Under the pieces are notes generated by a model, which worked only from the letters and a program-made list of their open reading frames with translations, was not told where the DNA came from and made no database searches. From Inonotus obliquus (taxonomy: Eukaryota > Basidiomycota > Agaricomycetes > Hymenochaetales > Hymenochaetaceae): a DNA stretch of 64,000 nt. Both the position numbers and the translations under genes were made by a program. This document shows, piece after piece, positions 37,097 through 54,508 of the stretch (positions are counted from its first letter, which is position 1; each line of letters starts with the position of its first letter). The stretch is from assembly GCA_032164295.1 (NCBI GenBank), contig JAJHTX010000002.1:1116001-1180000 (forward strand), in the 5' to 3' direction.

Positions 37097-38888
37097 ATGG
37101 CTCTTCAACCTCTCATAGCAATATGTGGGACCACGGGCGTAGGTAAAAGTAAATTGGCAGTCGAACTAGCACTTGCGCTCGGCGGGAAGGTCATCAACGC
37201 AGATGCGATGCAAGTCTACCAAGGACTGGACGTGCTAACAAATAAACTGCGTAGCGACGAGCAGAAAGGTGTCGAACACGTCCTTATGAACTTTAAGAAG
37301 CCTGGAGAGCAGTACGTTGTGGGTGAATGGGTCCGGGATGCAAAGCAGGAGGTAACCAAAGTGTATGGGTGTCTTTTCAAACGGGGCAATTACGCTGAAC
37401 TGGACTCTCACATAGATTGAAAACGCACAAGTAGAAGGAAAGGTACCCATCGTCGTCGGTGGAACGAGTTACTGGATCCATCACTTGCTCTTTCCTACCG
37501 GACTGCCTGCTCAGGCGGGTCCCTCAAAGAGCATGTCTTCGGCTCCCAATGCAGTATTATCAAGTGCACTACGAAATCTACCAGGCAATCTAGCCGCACT
37601 GTATACCAAACTACCGCCCGTCGCACCCTCAGCAAAGACGGAACCAGACGAGGCGTTCGCTCTACATGATCTCCTCTCCCATCTTGACCCACCCATGGCG
37701 AATCGATGGCACTGGAAAGATACTCGGAAAGTTCTCCGAAACCTTGAAATCATAAAGGAGAACGGCCGTACTGCAAGCGAAGTTCTCGCTGAAACGCATT
37801 CCATGGCTGAGTGCAGTTGGTAACTTGTTTTGCGGGGAGTTGAAGGTGGACACTGACGCTTAACACGGCGTAGTTACAGAGCGCTGATATTCTGGCTCTA
37901 TGCCGATCCAGAAGTTTTGAATCCTCGCCTTGAAGAGCGAGTGGATAGTATGCTGTCTGTTGGTTCCGCATCTCTAGAATCCTCACTGAGTGCCCGGCTC
38001 ATTGACTGCTCAGCAGGGCCTTCTCGACGAAATCCGATCAATTCGACATACAGTCGTTAAATCTCCAGGTATGTACATTGGTGACATTCGCCAATGAATC
38101 ATTTCGAGCCTTATGCTGTATAGATCCTCCAGATCTTACCACCGGAATATTCCAAGCCATCGGCAAGCGTCTAACAAATCCTCATCTTGCTTACCTCTCA
38201 ATTAGTTGCTCTTTCAGGATTCAGAGAGTTTTACAACTACAGCATCCGAGACGATACGGATGACAGTAAATACGCAACTGCCGTCGCCGAAATGAAGATA
38301 AACACAACAAAATACGCAAAACGTCAAGTCAAATGGATACGCAACAAGTTATTACCTGCTGTAGGCGCGGATGTCAAGCAATCAACAAAGGCGTATCTGC
38401 TTGATGCAACAGGTCGGTAAGATGGAATTATATGGCTTCATGGTGGCTAAAACGGGCGTCTTTTTCCAGATCTGTCTCGCTGGAGTGAGCATGTCTTGCA
38501 AAATGCGAAGACAATTGCCGATGGTGGGTAAATTCATTGACTCAAAACATAAGGGTTGCAAACCAAGATACTTTAGCTTTCTTCAAAGGGGCCGGCCCTC
38601 CCGAACCCACTTCACTATCAGAAACGGCAAGGAAACTGCTCGCGGTCCCATTGCGCCCGACAAAGTCAGTGAGCTGTCGTATTCGACCATGGAGTCGCTA
38701 ATTGATATCCTGTCACAAGTCCCACCGACGTGTTACTTTCACGACGAAAAATAGTCTGCCCGTATTGTACAACCGAACCCAACCGACCCGTAATGTTAGA
38801 AGAGGGACGAGAATGGGAGATCCACCAACGCACTGCGGCTCATAGACGCATGAAAAGAAAAGCTGATCCTCACGCTGATGAGTTATGA
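37097..38888 (+). CDS. MOD5: tRNA dimethylallyltransferase
   Basis: This enzyme transfers the dimethylallyl group to A37 of tRNAs reading UNN codons, in cytosol, mitochondria or nucleus. The ATG at 37097 gives MALQPLIAICGTTGVGKSKL with the P-loop GTTGVGKS. INADAMQVYQGLDVLTNKL follows; here the usual Asp-Ser of this motif is Asp-Ala. Further blocks are VVGGTSYWIHHLLFP, RWHWKDTRKVLRNLEI, SGFREFYNY and YAKRQVKWIRNKLLP. The end carries a matrin-type zinc finger as in eukaryotic members (VCPYC ... HQRTAAHRRMKRK). The stop at 38886-38888 was found by splicing out an intron from 38664 onward, since the unspliced frame stops early. About seven introns. Confidence 0.9.
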
Positions 38889-39394
38889 AAGCGATATGTC
38901 GGCCTATGAATGGGCCATGATACTAATCATAACCGGGTGTCGCTCACTCACGTAGCAGACGTTTTTATCTCATAATGACGTCGTACAACCCAGATTGTAG
39001 TGCAGTCGCTGGAGAAGCTGAACAATGTTGGTACAAAGAGTAGCTCAGCGAGATAATTCTCTAGTCTGGAATTCTCAGGACTCAAACTGAGGAAAGCCTG
39101 TTGACTTTCACTGAATATACGATGAAAAAAATCTGCGATGCATTGCATTTTTCTAGATAGCAAATATCAAAATCATGCAATACTATTAAATGCTAATACG
39201 TGCCAAAAAATGTAACAAAAAGGAAAACAGAAAGAATAAGAAAAAAGGAAAGGTGCAATTATTTTGTTTCGTGAATCCGTTGACAATCCTGAAGTGTACA
39301 TACAGAGACGATGGGTACTTGCCAGGAGTAAGGAACATGATGTCATCATTTGGCCGTGGCAACCTTCACTGCGCTTCAGCTTTGTATTCGGATA
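38889..39394. other. Convergent spacer MOD5/DYRK kinase
   Basis: 506 bp between two stop codons. Very AT-rich sequence, including A-rich runs near 39205-39255, fits overlapping 3' untranslated regions. No gene seen. Confidence 0.5.
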
Positions 39395-42300
39395 TCATCG
39401 CGAAGGAGGACTTACAGCTAAGCCGTTTGCCGAACGGCCTGAGTGATAATGCGCGTGAAGAGAGCGGAAGCTTTTTGATGACCCTTGAGCAGAGTGTGCC
39501 AAGGAACTCAGGGGTCCTGAAGTCACTTGTGACGACGTTCGAGCACTTCGAGCAGTCAAAGGTGTCGGAGCACTAATCTGAGGCTTTTTCGGTGTATCAG
39601 TCGGCTTGCTGCGTCCAGGCGTTAGCAAACTGCTCGATGGATTGTGATGTCGGGGAGATCCAGGGATGGCATTATTGATGATCTTCGCCTTTCTTCCCGC
39701 AGTGATGAAAGGGTGCCGTAGAGCGGATTGCGGCTTCAGTCGTCTTTCTGGATCCCAACTCAGGCACTTGGCTACAAAGTCAACAAACAATTCGTCGTCA
39801 CATCGCAGAACTTGAGCCAAGGTTTTCGAGCCAGGCCGACGGCGGCGACCTTTTGAATTCACGACTGGTCTCGGAAGGCCAGTGGAATCTATTGAGCACA
39901 TGTCAGTCGAGCTATTGTCGAATTTCTGCAAGTTCACGCACCGAAAAAGAGTCTCTTCCTGCTGCTCCGATTTATCAGCTCCTTCTCGGGAACTCCGAGG
40001 ACCTCCATGATACAGGCTAGCTGTTCTTGCTCATTCTCTCCCGGGAAGATTGGATAACCGGTGAAAAGCTCGGCCAAAATGCAACCCAGGCTCCACATGT
40101 CGATAGCCATACTGTAATTCATTCCAAGGATAACCTCTGGTGAACGATAGAAGCGACTTTGGATGTAAGTGTAAACTAATAACGGAGGTCAGAAGGCGGG
40201 CAAGGACAGAGTTCATTCTTGGACAGACCTTTCTCGTGCTCTAGACAGCTGCTTCCAAAGTCAATAACTTTGATTGCACTCTTTGCCGGATGACGAAGGA
40301 GTACGTTCTATTGCGAATTTAAGCGGATGTAATTTGGCAGTTGCTTAAGAAAGCTTACCTCTGGTTTGAGATCACAGTGCACAATACGGTGATGCCGCAT
40401 CAGAGATAACGATAAGAGCATTTGGCTAGTAAATCGGCGGATGAGCGTCGTCGAGAATCCAGCAAAGCCGTTTGCCTTGATGAGTTCATAAAGGTTTATG
40501 CTCAAGAGCTCCATCGCGATGCAGAGATGGTTCCGGAAATAGAAGTGCTCCGTCATTCTGATAACATGGTGCCTCTCATCGGGATCCTACATACAATCAG
40601 AATATGAATGTGCTGCAGTCCATAAAACGTACCCATTTCCTCAGATTCTCGAGGATCTTGATCTCGACGAGGGCCTGGTGATGGAATCGCTTCTTGTTCC
40701 GGATAATCTTGATGGCAACTGATTCACCAGTGCAATGATCCCTACACTGGAGTACCTGTCCGAAAGAGCCTTTGCCTAATGTATTCACGATCTCGTATCG
40801 ATACGCCAAGTGGTCATGGTTGATAACCAGATAGTCTCCTCGATCGTCATCATAACCGTAATTATTTGACGATGAATCGCGAGTCGCCAGTTTCTTCTCA
40901 TTCCTATTACCGATATAATAAATAGATGGATAATCCAAAATTTCCTTGCGTTCGTAATCCGACAACTGTGACACTTGGTCACCGTTCAGTATGGCTTGAG
41001 AAATGTCAGATCATTCCCACAAACAATTTAATTTATCACAAGTCTACTTACTTGCTGGAGAATTTGATCGACCAGGAGGAATAGGTTCAGGGAATTTCAA
41101 CAACTCGTCCAAGTCATTCCTCTTCGCACCCTGCGCCAGCTGGCGTGCTTGAGTCCTTTTGACGTATTGCATCATTTCTTCATCCCCTAGTATTTCATCC
41201 TCGTCGACAGAACTAGGTACAGGTGACGGAGTCGAGAACGATTGACGGTGAGATGTTGGTGATCCATTCGACTGTTGCCGGAAGAGATTCGGAGTCGTTG
41301 ATGATCCTGACAGACGAGCTCCTGGCAGTGACATCTTCGGACTTAATAACTTGTTTAGACCCTTTGACGGAGATAGCGCAGATAACGCATTATGCTGTTG
41401 CTGTTCGATTGCAGCAGATGTCATCGAAGTAACCGATCCGGTCGATGATTTGCGTAAACCCTTGATCCCTAATGAGTCGTGAATCGGCTTCCGGGGCGTA
41501 TTCGCAGAGACATTGGAGTGCAGAGAAGGCTGAGTCTGGTGTCGCATAAGTTTGGTGCTAGATGGCGATGAAGGTCGAAAAGAGTGGCGATAGGTTCGTA
41601 ACGATGCTTGGGACGTCGCTGGTTCGTCCACGTTGTCAAGAACTCCAAACTCATTCAAAGATTCATCCATACCAGATTCACCCGCCTCAGTGTTAACATC
41701 TATCCCGCTTACATTCGCGCTCTTTCTTCGAGATCCAAGGAAGGAAGATGAATGCTTCATAGCAGGAGATGTGACGGTCGAGGAACGACTGGCTATTCGA
41801 GGGATTCGAGTGGGAGTCTCTTTAGGAGCACTAGACATAGACCCAGAGATCGAGGTGCTCTGGGTGACAAACGACTGCTCCTTAGAATCCTTCCAGCCGT
41901 TCTGCGTGCCTGTTACGCCATGAACACCTACGGAAGGTGAACCAGCAATAGTTGGTAGCTGTTGGCGCGAACTTCTGAGGGAACTATCAGACTGCTTATG
42001 CATTGAGCTGATGGTCTGCGAAGTGAGTCGCGAAGAGGTGATTGTTCGAGTGACGGTTGAAGGAGACGATGGAGCAAACGGCTTGACATGCGCTATTCGG
42101 TCCGCGGTTGCTTGCGGAAGTGCAGACACCTGCATCGGTGGCAAGGTAATGGGTTTAACCTTTTTCTGATCCGTCGATGAAAGAGTCTGAGAACAAGTGC
42201 AAGCAAATATAACGTTTTGAGTCCCTAAAAAATCATTCTCCGACAGACAAAACCTACCTTTCCCCGTTTCCTACCCATGAGAACAGAAATACGACTCTCG

Positions 42301-45300
42301 CTTCTGTCTTTATCGTCCTTCTTGCTCTTCGTATGTTCGCTGTCTGACTCCTTAGGTCGTCTTAGCTTCTCCTGTTCGCGAGTGCTGATCAGGCTCCTGT
42401 CAACCTGAAGACTCTTCCTTGAGCTCGAACCCTTCAATATAGATGGAAGACCCAAGGTGAGCATGGATGACTTCCTTTGGGAAAAGCCGGGAGTTGTCGG
42501 GGAGATAGGAGTACGGTCTTTCTGATTTGCTCCATCTGTTCTGAGACCCGAATGATGTGCGTGGGGAGCTGACGTGGAGGTCGGGGAGCCAGTCATTCCA
42601 CCTGCTGCAGGAGCTGAGGGGGCTTGCATTGAATGTGATGAGGATCGACGGAAGAATGGAATCGATGACGGAGTCAAGCGTTTATTGGCTACGTCGCGGG
42701 ATGGTACCTTCGAACTTGGACTTCCGTGACTGACCTGGGAGTCTAGATAGGAAGCATGAGAGGCTGTCTCAGATCGACTGGGAGGCAGTTGGTCTTCCCC
42801 TTGAGCAGGCGCATGTCCAGAGTGCACCGGTGAAATGGGTGGGGAGGGTTCGGGCAACGAGCTCAGAGAAGAAAGCGAGGCAAGAGAGGTCTCAGAAGCC
42901 ATTGCTACCTTTTGAATGCTCTGCCAAGCTTCCATCGAGGACTTGGGTGAGATGACGGACATCAAGCCCGACTCCTTTGAGGAGGATGGACGCAATTGCT
43001 TGTCGGCCTTTGTTAAGCGTGCTCGTCCAGATGGTGACTTCACATTTGCCGGCTCGTGACGACCAGGAGAGTTTGAGTGAGAGTGTCGTATGTTTAAAGG
43101 ATTGGAAAAACTCCACTTCTTAGATGGCGTCTTCGTAATAGGCTGCCCAGCAGCAGATGTATCGTGCACACGTTGAGCAGTACCCATGTCGACCTTCGCA
43201 GTAGAGGAATCTGACGTTTGGTTTCGCCCAGGTTCCTCCTGCGGCCTGCTTCGTCCAATAGCATCTCTGTCATTGTCCTTCTCCCCGTCAGGGATTGGTT
43301 CAGGAGCCGGGAATGCGAGGCTCGTGGAAGACTGTGGAGGAGTCTTATACGAAGAGAGATCCTTCGGGAGGGGAGGAACGGGAGGAACTGAGCCTTCGTC
43401 AGCAATATCACCCAGACCCGAAGTGCGATCCTTGTGGGATGAAACTTCGGAATGGATACTAGAAATATCACTTCCTGCACTGTTACGCCTCAGTTTGATG
43501 AGAGACAAACGCTGGGAACCTGCCGATGCTGATGTAACACTGGTAGCTGCTGACAAATTCGCAGAATCTCTAGAGCCAGATGTGGGAGTTCCAGTGAAGT
43601 TGGTGGAAGAAGCCGACCCGCGCTTCTGGTTATAGCTCAGTCGAACAACAGATGTATGCTTTTTTGATTCCGCTTCCGGGTTTGGCCCTCCCGAGGCAGG
43701 ACCATCTGCGCCATTAACGGATGGCTCCCCCGTGGTGGGCTTGTCATCTAACTCACGAGTTTGGCTCTCCTTGTCTGAGGCCACAATCGGACCTGAATGA
43801 TGCTTTTCTCTAATGCGGTGCGAGCCGACGCTATTCATCCGATATAACTTATCAGCCCCCTCATTTCCTTCTGAGCGATGTCCTCGAGAAGCAGGAGTGC
43901 CTGGGCGGGAGTTATTACTTGAGCGACTTGTCGCCCGGACACTGCCCCGTGATCGAGGTCCTTTCCCGGAGATACCGTCCAATTTGCGCAGAGCTTCCAC
44001 AGTTGCATCATCATCATTCAGACCAGACCAGCCTTCCTGTGTGCGTCGCAAAAGAGAGTGAGCGACATGCGCAGGAGAATGGACATCCTTCTCCTTCAGG
44101 AGGGAAAGCTTTTCGGAGCTTGCCCTGACGGAAGGGCCGGAAGTGCGTCGAAGATGAGTTGCTGACGTCGGGGATGAGGCGTTCACATCGCTAGCGGAGG
44201 GTCTACGCCGAAGACCATCAACGTGATTTGAAGCAATGGAGCTAGCACTTTGTTGACGAGAATGTTTCCCTATCTTAGCCTGCGCCAAACCTGATTTCGA
44301 GGTAGCCACCATTGAGATCCTCATACTCCCGCCCCTCCTTCTGTCTCTAACTGTAGAGGTGGAGCTCGGTTGGATAAATGCTACTGACTGGTGCTTCGTC
44401 TGCATCGGTATTTCTTCCTGACGACCCTCACCTGTCAAGCCACTACCAATGTTCGATTTAAGTTTGGAACTAAGGAGCCCCGCCTGATCGAGTGCAAACT
44501 CGTCTGAACTGCGTTTCCTTGCTCTCCGCGCCGGAGAAGGGAATGAAGAGGGTGGTGATGTTGGAACGGAAGGAGAGACGCCTTGGACCGAGCCTTCCCG
44601 ACTGCCTTTCTTAACTAATGGTTCCTTAGAGACATCAATTTGAAGGGGCTTGCGAGGATACAGAATTTCCTCCCCGCCACTCTCGTCAGGAATTGAAGAC
44701 TGGGTGCGAGAAAGGCGCGTTCGATCAGCAAAACTACCATCCGCGGGTTGCTAGCAGGCACATCAGTCGAACGGAACTTAGGCAAGCTCCTGCAAAACTC
44801 ACCTCACTGTCATCCTGCTCACCGTCTACAGCTTCGATGGTCCAAGGGCTATCACGATCGTTATCCTCGTCCGACGCATCTCTGTAGTCGTCGTCGTCTC
44901 GATTTGCACCAACGCGAATACCGACAGAAAAGTGGGGTAGACTCTCCTCTGAAGAAGGTAGCTTCGGCCAGCGTGGAGTTCGGAGCTCTCCAACACCCAC
45001 CAGGTCATTCCTATCGATGGAAGCAGGATCCCTTACAGGTGTCGACGGCTCCCGGATCGGTCGTATCTCGTGCCTATTAATCTCCAAAGCCAAAGGCAGT
45101 GGAGGAACGGGTGATCCATTGCGAGACGGTATGGTAAAGTAATACGGATCCAGAGAAGAAGTAGCCGACGTCGAACGAGGAATCTCGCTCTCGGATTCTG
45201 TGTTTGCATCCTTTACCAGCACGGATGGAATGTGAAGAGAGGCCAGCGACTGCATCTATACGCGGAAATTAGTCTTATTGATTCAGCAACGGTAGTGTGA

Positions 45301-45494
45301 AGTCAAGGAACAAGCCAGTCCTCCATGGAACATAAATGATGTGCAAACAGCGCCGCACTTACCTTTGCGGTGGGCGGGGATGAGCCAATATCGTCTGCTC
45401 GATCATCCTGGTGAAAGGACGGAGACACTATAAAATCCGAATCTGTGGTGCTACTCTCATGCTTGGGCGGCGATGACGATGGCGAGACGGACAT
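39395..45494 (-). CDS. DYRK-family protein kinase, Pom1-like
   Basis: A very long kinase of about 1,700 residues. In fission yeast Pom1 marks cell ends and delays mitosis; that role is inferred here by family only. The ATG at 45494 begins [20 protein letters not shown]. Roughly 1,200 residues of Ser/Pro/basic low-complexity sequence follow, mostly in exons at 42225-44750 and 41044-42144. The kinase domain is C-terminal: [79 protein letters not shown], then [17 protein letters not shown] with the DYRK Tyr-x-Tyr activation motif, and [19 protein letters not shown] Ser/Thr-rich tail of about 130 residues ends GLAVSPPSR. Subgroup choice (Pom1 over Yak1) rests on the [15 protein letters not shown] text. 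Confidence 0.9.
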
Positions 45495-45983
45495 GCAGGG
45501 GCTACGGTGCGATCAAGAAGATATGATAGACTAAGAAAGAGCGGCCGGGGTGGGGAGGAGGGTATTAGCGCGGAGAGTCACGGTCGCACGGAACGACAGC
45601 CACGATCGTCGAGGAGAGAGAAGAAAGAGAGAACAAAAAAGTAGAAAAGGCCCGCTTAGGATAGGATACCAGAGTCCGGGAGATCCAGTGGGTATGAGAG
45701 AGACGAGTAGGAGGATGTATTTGAGAGAAAGAGGAAGAAGAGAACTGGTCGTCGTTTACAGTCGACACGGATGGTATGAAGCGCGCCGCGTGCTGGAGGA
45801 GCGACTCTTATTTGTCGACCCGTTACTGTAACGCACCCCGTGATCCCTTATGCCTTTTATGGTCATCTCTTTACATCCGCACATAAATATTTACATTCCC
45901 CTTTTCTCATCTCATCTCTCCCTTATATTAAAAAAACAGTTACATATAGTGTCTATTCTCAGCACCAGCCACGTCTTCCATCA
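45495..45983. promoter_or_regulatory. Spacer between VMA1 and the DYRK kinase
   Basis: 489 bp between the VMA1 stop and the kinase start, both on the minus strand. It holds the kinase promoter and VMA1 3' sequence. A purine-rich block (about 45598-45650) is present. Open frames here look like chance. Confidence 0.45.
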
Positions 45984-48376
<2,393 letters not shown>

Positions 48377-48562
48377 ATCTGAAATAACAGGGGTCACCAA
48401 TGAAGGACGTGCATCCTCCGTCACTGAACCAGTCGTGTAGATTACGTAAGCAGCGGGATCTATGTTGTATCACGTGTCAGAATTGGACATACGCAAGCTG
48501 ACCGTGACGCGTCCTTCACTGCGTTCACCACCTCGAACAGCGCGCAACCCTCAATATCCACC
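48377..48562. promoter_or_regulatory. Bidirectional promoter VMA1/RPT1
   Basis: Only 186 bp separate the start codons of two essential ATPase genes on opposite strands, so they must share this promoter. TATCACGTGTC near 48468-48478 contains an E-box-like CACGTG. Confidence 0.5.
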
Positions 48563-50520
<1,958 letters not shown>

Positions 50521-50789
50521 TTTATCACCGAACTTTGTACTCCTTTAGATTATTTCAGCTTAGAATCACTCGGATTATGATGTTCTACGATGGTATCTTA
50601 CAGCTTGAGTGATTGGCGACACAAGCGTGGATGGGGACGTATTTTGCTTGCCATTGCATCTGAAGACGGAATTTTTACCATTGCTGAATCTTGATACTAG
50701 GATAGTTGCTTAGATGACCAATCCCAGGCAATAAATTAGATTAGTGACATATTAGGCAATTTGCCACTGGAAGATCCGTGTCGAGTAAG
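50521..50789. other. Spacer RPT1/kinase
   Basis: 269 bp between tandem genes. AT-rich with no specific element recognised. Confidence 0.4.
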
Positions 50790-52496
50790 ATGGGGTTGGC
50801 AACTCTTGAATGGCTATCCCTTCCAATGCTTTCTCGATCGAGGTCGGCCACTGTTCGACTATGCAAACTCAGTACCGGGTGTCTGGAAGCTGTGTATCGG
50901 AAGCTGCCTAGTAATTATGCTGGTAGACGGAACAAGTCATTCGCTACACGAAACATCCGTGTCCTGAAGCCACCATCACCACAAGTCGCTGCACTGTTAA
51001 CCAAATTTTTAGCTCAGGCCCCTCGCCCTCTCACACTCTCACAGCTCCTATCATACGGGCGACCTCTCTCTGCTGAATCTCTTTTTTCTTCTGCCGCGTT
51101 TCTATTATCTGAAATACCACGGCGGCTGGCCAGACGAATACGTGCACTTGAGAGCCTTCCTTTCATCGTTGGTACAAATCCTTACGTTGCTCGGACTCTC
51201 GAGACGCATAGGAAAAGCTTCCAATGGCTAGCAACTCATGCACCGGCAACGACTTTGGAGGAGAACGCCGAGTTCTCTACTCAACTCGAGCACCTCGTCC
51301 ACACTCATGCAAATGATATACCAACATTAGCCAAAGGGTTCGGTGCGGTTCTGATCAATAGTGGAATCCTCGGAGTGACATGCATTGCAGATTCCAGGAA
51401 TGCGCGCGTTACATGTCCCAAGACGCAATCACGGATTTCCTTGATCATACCATTCGTAACGTACGGTAGCGAGTTCCACATTTCAGCAGCCTTTCATAAC
51501 CATTCCTTGTTATCAAGCGAATTGCGGTTCGCCTTATCGCAGAGCAACACATAGCTCTTTCACAGGCACTTCGAAAGGATTCGACAACGTTGCGTCACGA
51601 CGGAGTTGTTGACACGACATGTTCGCCTTTGGACCTTATCAATACATGCAGCTCGTTGGTGAACGAAATGTGCGATGCCATGTTTGGTATCTCGCCGCGG
51701 GTTGTTATTGATGGATTCACAGAGGCTAGATTTACGTGAGTAGTTGGCATACTTTGTGTATGTATATCCGTACAGACTCAAGTCTTGCAGCTATGTTCCG
51801 ATCCACTTTCAGTACATTATGACCGAATTATTGAAGAATGCGTTTCGTGCGACAGTAGAAAAGCATCGACACATACATATGATAGCTTCGCCTGATAGCT
51901 TGCCCCTGGTCACAGTGACCATTTCTCCTTTTCCTAGAAATGCACTTCCGGACCAAACATCACATATGTTTATCCGAATCAGGGACGAGGGTGGGGGAAT
52001 ATCATCTTCGGACATGCCCCATGTATTCTCGTATGCTTTTACGACTGCAGGAAAAGATTGGAGCGCGGACGAAACGGATGGTGGACCTTATGCCGCTCAA
52101 CATGTAGGGGGAAGTGCAGCTATTGGCGGTGATGCGATCGGCGGTGCTGGCGAGGCCAATCTTTTCGGAGAGATCACGAGTAAAGGCGTGCAGACAGGAG
52201 TTGGGACGCTCGCTGGTCTCGGATATGGTCTTCCGATGAGTAGACTTTATGCACGGTCAGGACCCTCCAAATTGTAGTTAACATTGTCCTGACGCTGACG
52301 CGATACCGTGCATTTTGTTCTTCTGTATGCAGATATTTCGGAGGATCCCTCGAACTTTTCTCATTGGACGGATGGGGTGAGTCTAAGCGTACTGCGTGCA
52401 TAGCAACACTAGCTGATTATGATCGTTGCACCAGGTACGGATGCGATCCTAAAACTCCGTTGTCTCAACAAAGCGGGAGAAAAGATTGAAATATGA
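50790..52496 (+). CDS. Mitochondrial PDK/BCKDK-type protein kinase
   Basis: A GHKL-fold kinase of the mitochondrial family that phosphorylates and shuts off pyruvate or branched-chain 2-oxoacid dehydrogenase. The first ATG is 50790; a second in-frame ATG at 50829 (MLSRSRSATVRLCKLS) would give a clean basic presequence. The N-terminal helical domain shows LTLSQLLSYGRPLSAESLFS and IPRRLARRIRALESLPFIVG. After introns the ATP site appears: YIMTELLKNAFRATVEKH (N box), IRDEGGGIS (G1), HVFSYAFTTA, and GLGYGLPMSRLYARYFGGSL (G2). The last exon gives DAILKLRCLNKAGEKIEI and a stop at 52494-52496. Which dehydrogenase it controls cannot be told from this; the insert between HVFSYAFT and GLGYG is rather long. 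Confidence 0.88.
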
Positions 52497-52664
52497 TATG
52501 TCTTCTGATTTTTAGTTGGATATTTTGAGTATTGATAACCGTTCGGTTGTTTCCGTCTGACTTGAGATTGTATCCGTTCCGGGATGGACCGCCGAGAATG
52601 ACGTTGCCCCCCCAGTCGGCACCCGGTCTTGTGATGATGCTGCGGGCGCGGCATTTGAACTCAA

Positions 52665-52670
52665 TATAAA
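52665..52670 (+). promoter_or_regulatory. TATA box of the fasciclin gene
   Basis: TATAAA 41 bp upstream of the ATG at 52711. Confidence 0.5.
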
Positions 52671-52710
52671 TGGACTTCATTCTTGACCTTCTCGAGGTCA
52701 AGACATCATC

Positions 52711-54508
52711 ATGCTCCCTTCTCTCCTTGTGCCACTTCTCGTCGCTACTCTTGCTTTGGGTGCTTCGCGTGACTTTTTTGACTTCTACGATCAGGCTCAA
52801 GATTATGTCCAGAAATTTGGTCAATTGCCTTTGGGACAAGATGTTGGTCCCGCCGCTCCAGTGAACGATGAGCATAAATGCAATAGCGTCGAACAAGTGC
52901 CTCATTTCCCGGGCGGTCATCCTGGAAAGGCCGCCAATGGATCTATTTACACTGTGCTAAGCGAGAAACCCGAGTAATATTCTCGTATTCTCTTCTCCAA
53001 GTTTCTCTCTTACGCTGGCACCAGATTCTCTCGCCTATTCAAAATCATAAATGTTAGTGATGACATTGTGTCCTTGCTGAATGATTCATCAGCAAAGTAA
53101 GCATTGAATGAATTGATTTCTCTTGGACGTCCATACTCAATTGTCACCTAGCCTCACATTCTTCGCATTGCCGAACCATGCCTTCCCAAAACATCCCCCT
53201 CACCACGGGCACACTTTCGACATCACTGGCTCGATCCCGAATGGCATGTCACTAATTGATGCCATCCAGGTTGTCGAGTCATCTACGGGCGAGGGCTCTA
53301 TTCAGTCAGGCCGCCCAACGGATGATCAGATCAAGAAATTCGTCACTGCAATTCTCTCATATCACGTCATTTCAGACGATCTTCCGCTGCACGCATTAGC
53401 CAAGAATTCGACGTATCCAACGCAATTGTCGCACGTCTTTGGTGCATTGAGTAACGAAGCCATTCGTCTTCGTTTCAATCCTGGTTTACCTTTCTCACGA
53501 GTGAATTACTATGCGCAAGTAGTAAAGGCCGACATTGGCGCGACAAACGGTAAGGGGAATAATTATCGGTGCTTTGGCAAATGAACGTGTCACTGAAAAT
53601 TCTGAAAGGATTCATTCATGTCATCAACCGTCCCCTGTTCATTCCTCTCCCGGTTTTCGAAACTGCATTCCTTCTTCATCAAGGCTTTTCTACCTATGTA
53701 AGCTGCTGCAAATCAGGGAGACACTTTTTAACCATGCCTTACGGTCTTGATTCACAGACTTCAGCCGTCCAACGTTCAAGCTTGACGGATTTGCTACAGT
53801 ACAGGTTCGTACCAGGAAGCGAAGAACAGCATTCAGTGAAAGGGTCGTCGGTCGTTACTGCGTTTATACCTTCCAATAAGGCATTTTCAAAACTTCCAAG
53901 GAATCTTCAGTTGTTCCTCTTCTCTCCTCTCGGTGAACGGGTCTTCAAGAAGCTGCTCCAGTTCCATACCGTTCCCGATATCGCCTTGTATACAGGTATG
54001 TGATGCCACTGCGACTTATTACGTGCATCTTGTTCACAACTTTCTTTTCTAAGATTGGGTCTTAAACGCGACGGCAGAATTGCCCTCCGATCAGTTCGAG
54101 GCATCAGACATGTGCGAAGGCATGGTGCCTATCGATGGGGCGCACGAGCCGTTTGTTCCCAAAGGCACCATAGTTTCCAACTTCACCTTGCCCACAGCCC
54201 TCGAAGATCACAATTTGAATGTACTTGTCGTCAGGATCCCACTCAGGCTACCATTGCCTAAGCACGGGAAGAAGCTCGGCTACGTGAAACGAGTTTTCGC
54301 CAATGGGTTGCCTGTGTTTGGATACGACGGAGTGGCTCTCAATGGTGCCTTCCACGTTGTTGACAAGCTTTTGAGCCCACGTCGCCATCCTCATCCTAAA
54401 TCTGAACTGTCCGTTTTGTGCGTTGACTTTTCGGACCCTGATGTGGAGGATCATGATGACTGGGAGGATTGGGAGGACTGGCTTCTTGACTGGGCAGACG
54501 AGAACTGA
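52711..54508 (+). CDS. Secreted fasciclin (FAS1) domain protein
   Basis: A probable extracellular adhesion protein. The ATG at 52711 gives a signal peptide (MLPSLLVPLLVATLALGASR). A first FAS1 unit contains SIYTVLSEKPEFSRLFKIIN, LTFFALPNHAF, FVTAILSYHVISDDLPLHAL and FSRVNYYAQVVKADIGATNG. A second contains SLTDLLQYRFVP, VTAFIPSNKAFSKLPRNLQL, FKKLLQFHTVPDIALYT and LNVLVVRIPLRLPLPKHGKK. The last exon ends in an unusual acidic, Trp-rich tail (residue run DDWEDWEDWLLDWADEN) before the stop at 54508. No GPI-type hydrophobic end is present, so it is likely released or wall-bound by other means. About five introns. Similar two-domain FAS1 proteins are common in basidiomycetes. Confidence 0.85.

Noticed and set aside
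43094..43635. Open frames on both strands opposite or out of frame with the DYRK kinase linker
   Set aside because: The kinase reading frame is open for more than 2 kb here. The others are by-products of low-complexity sequence.
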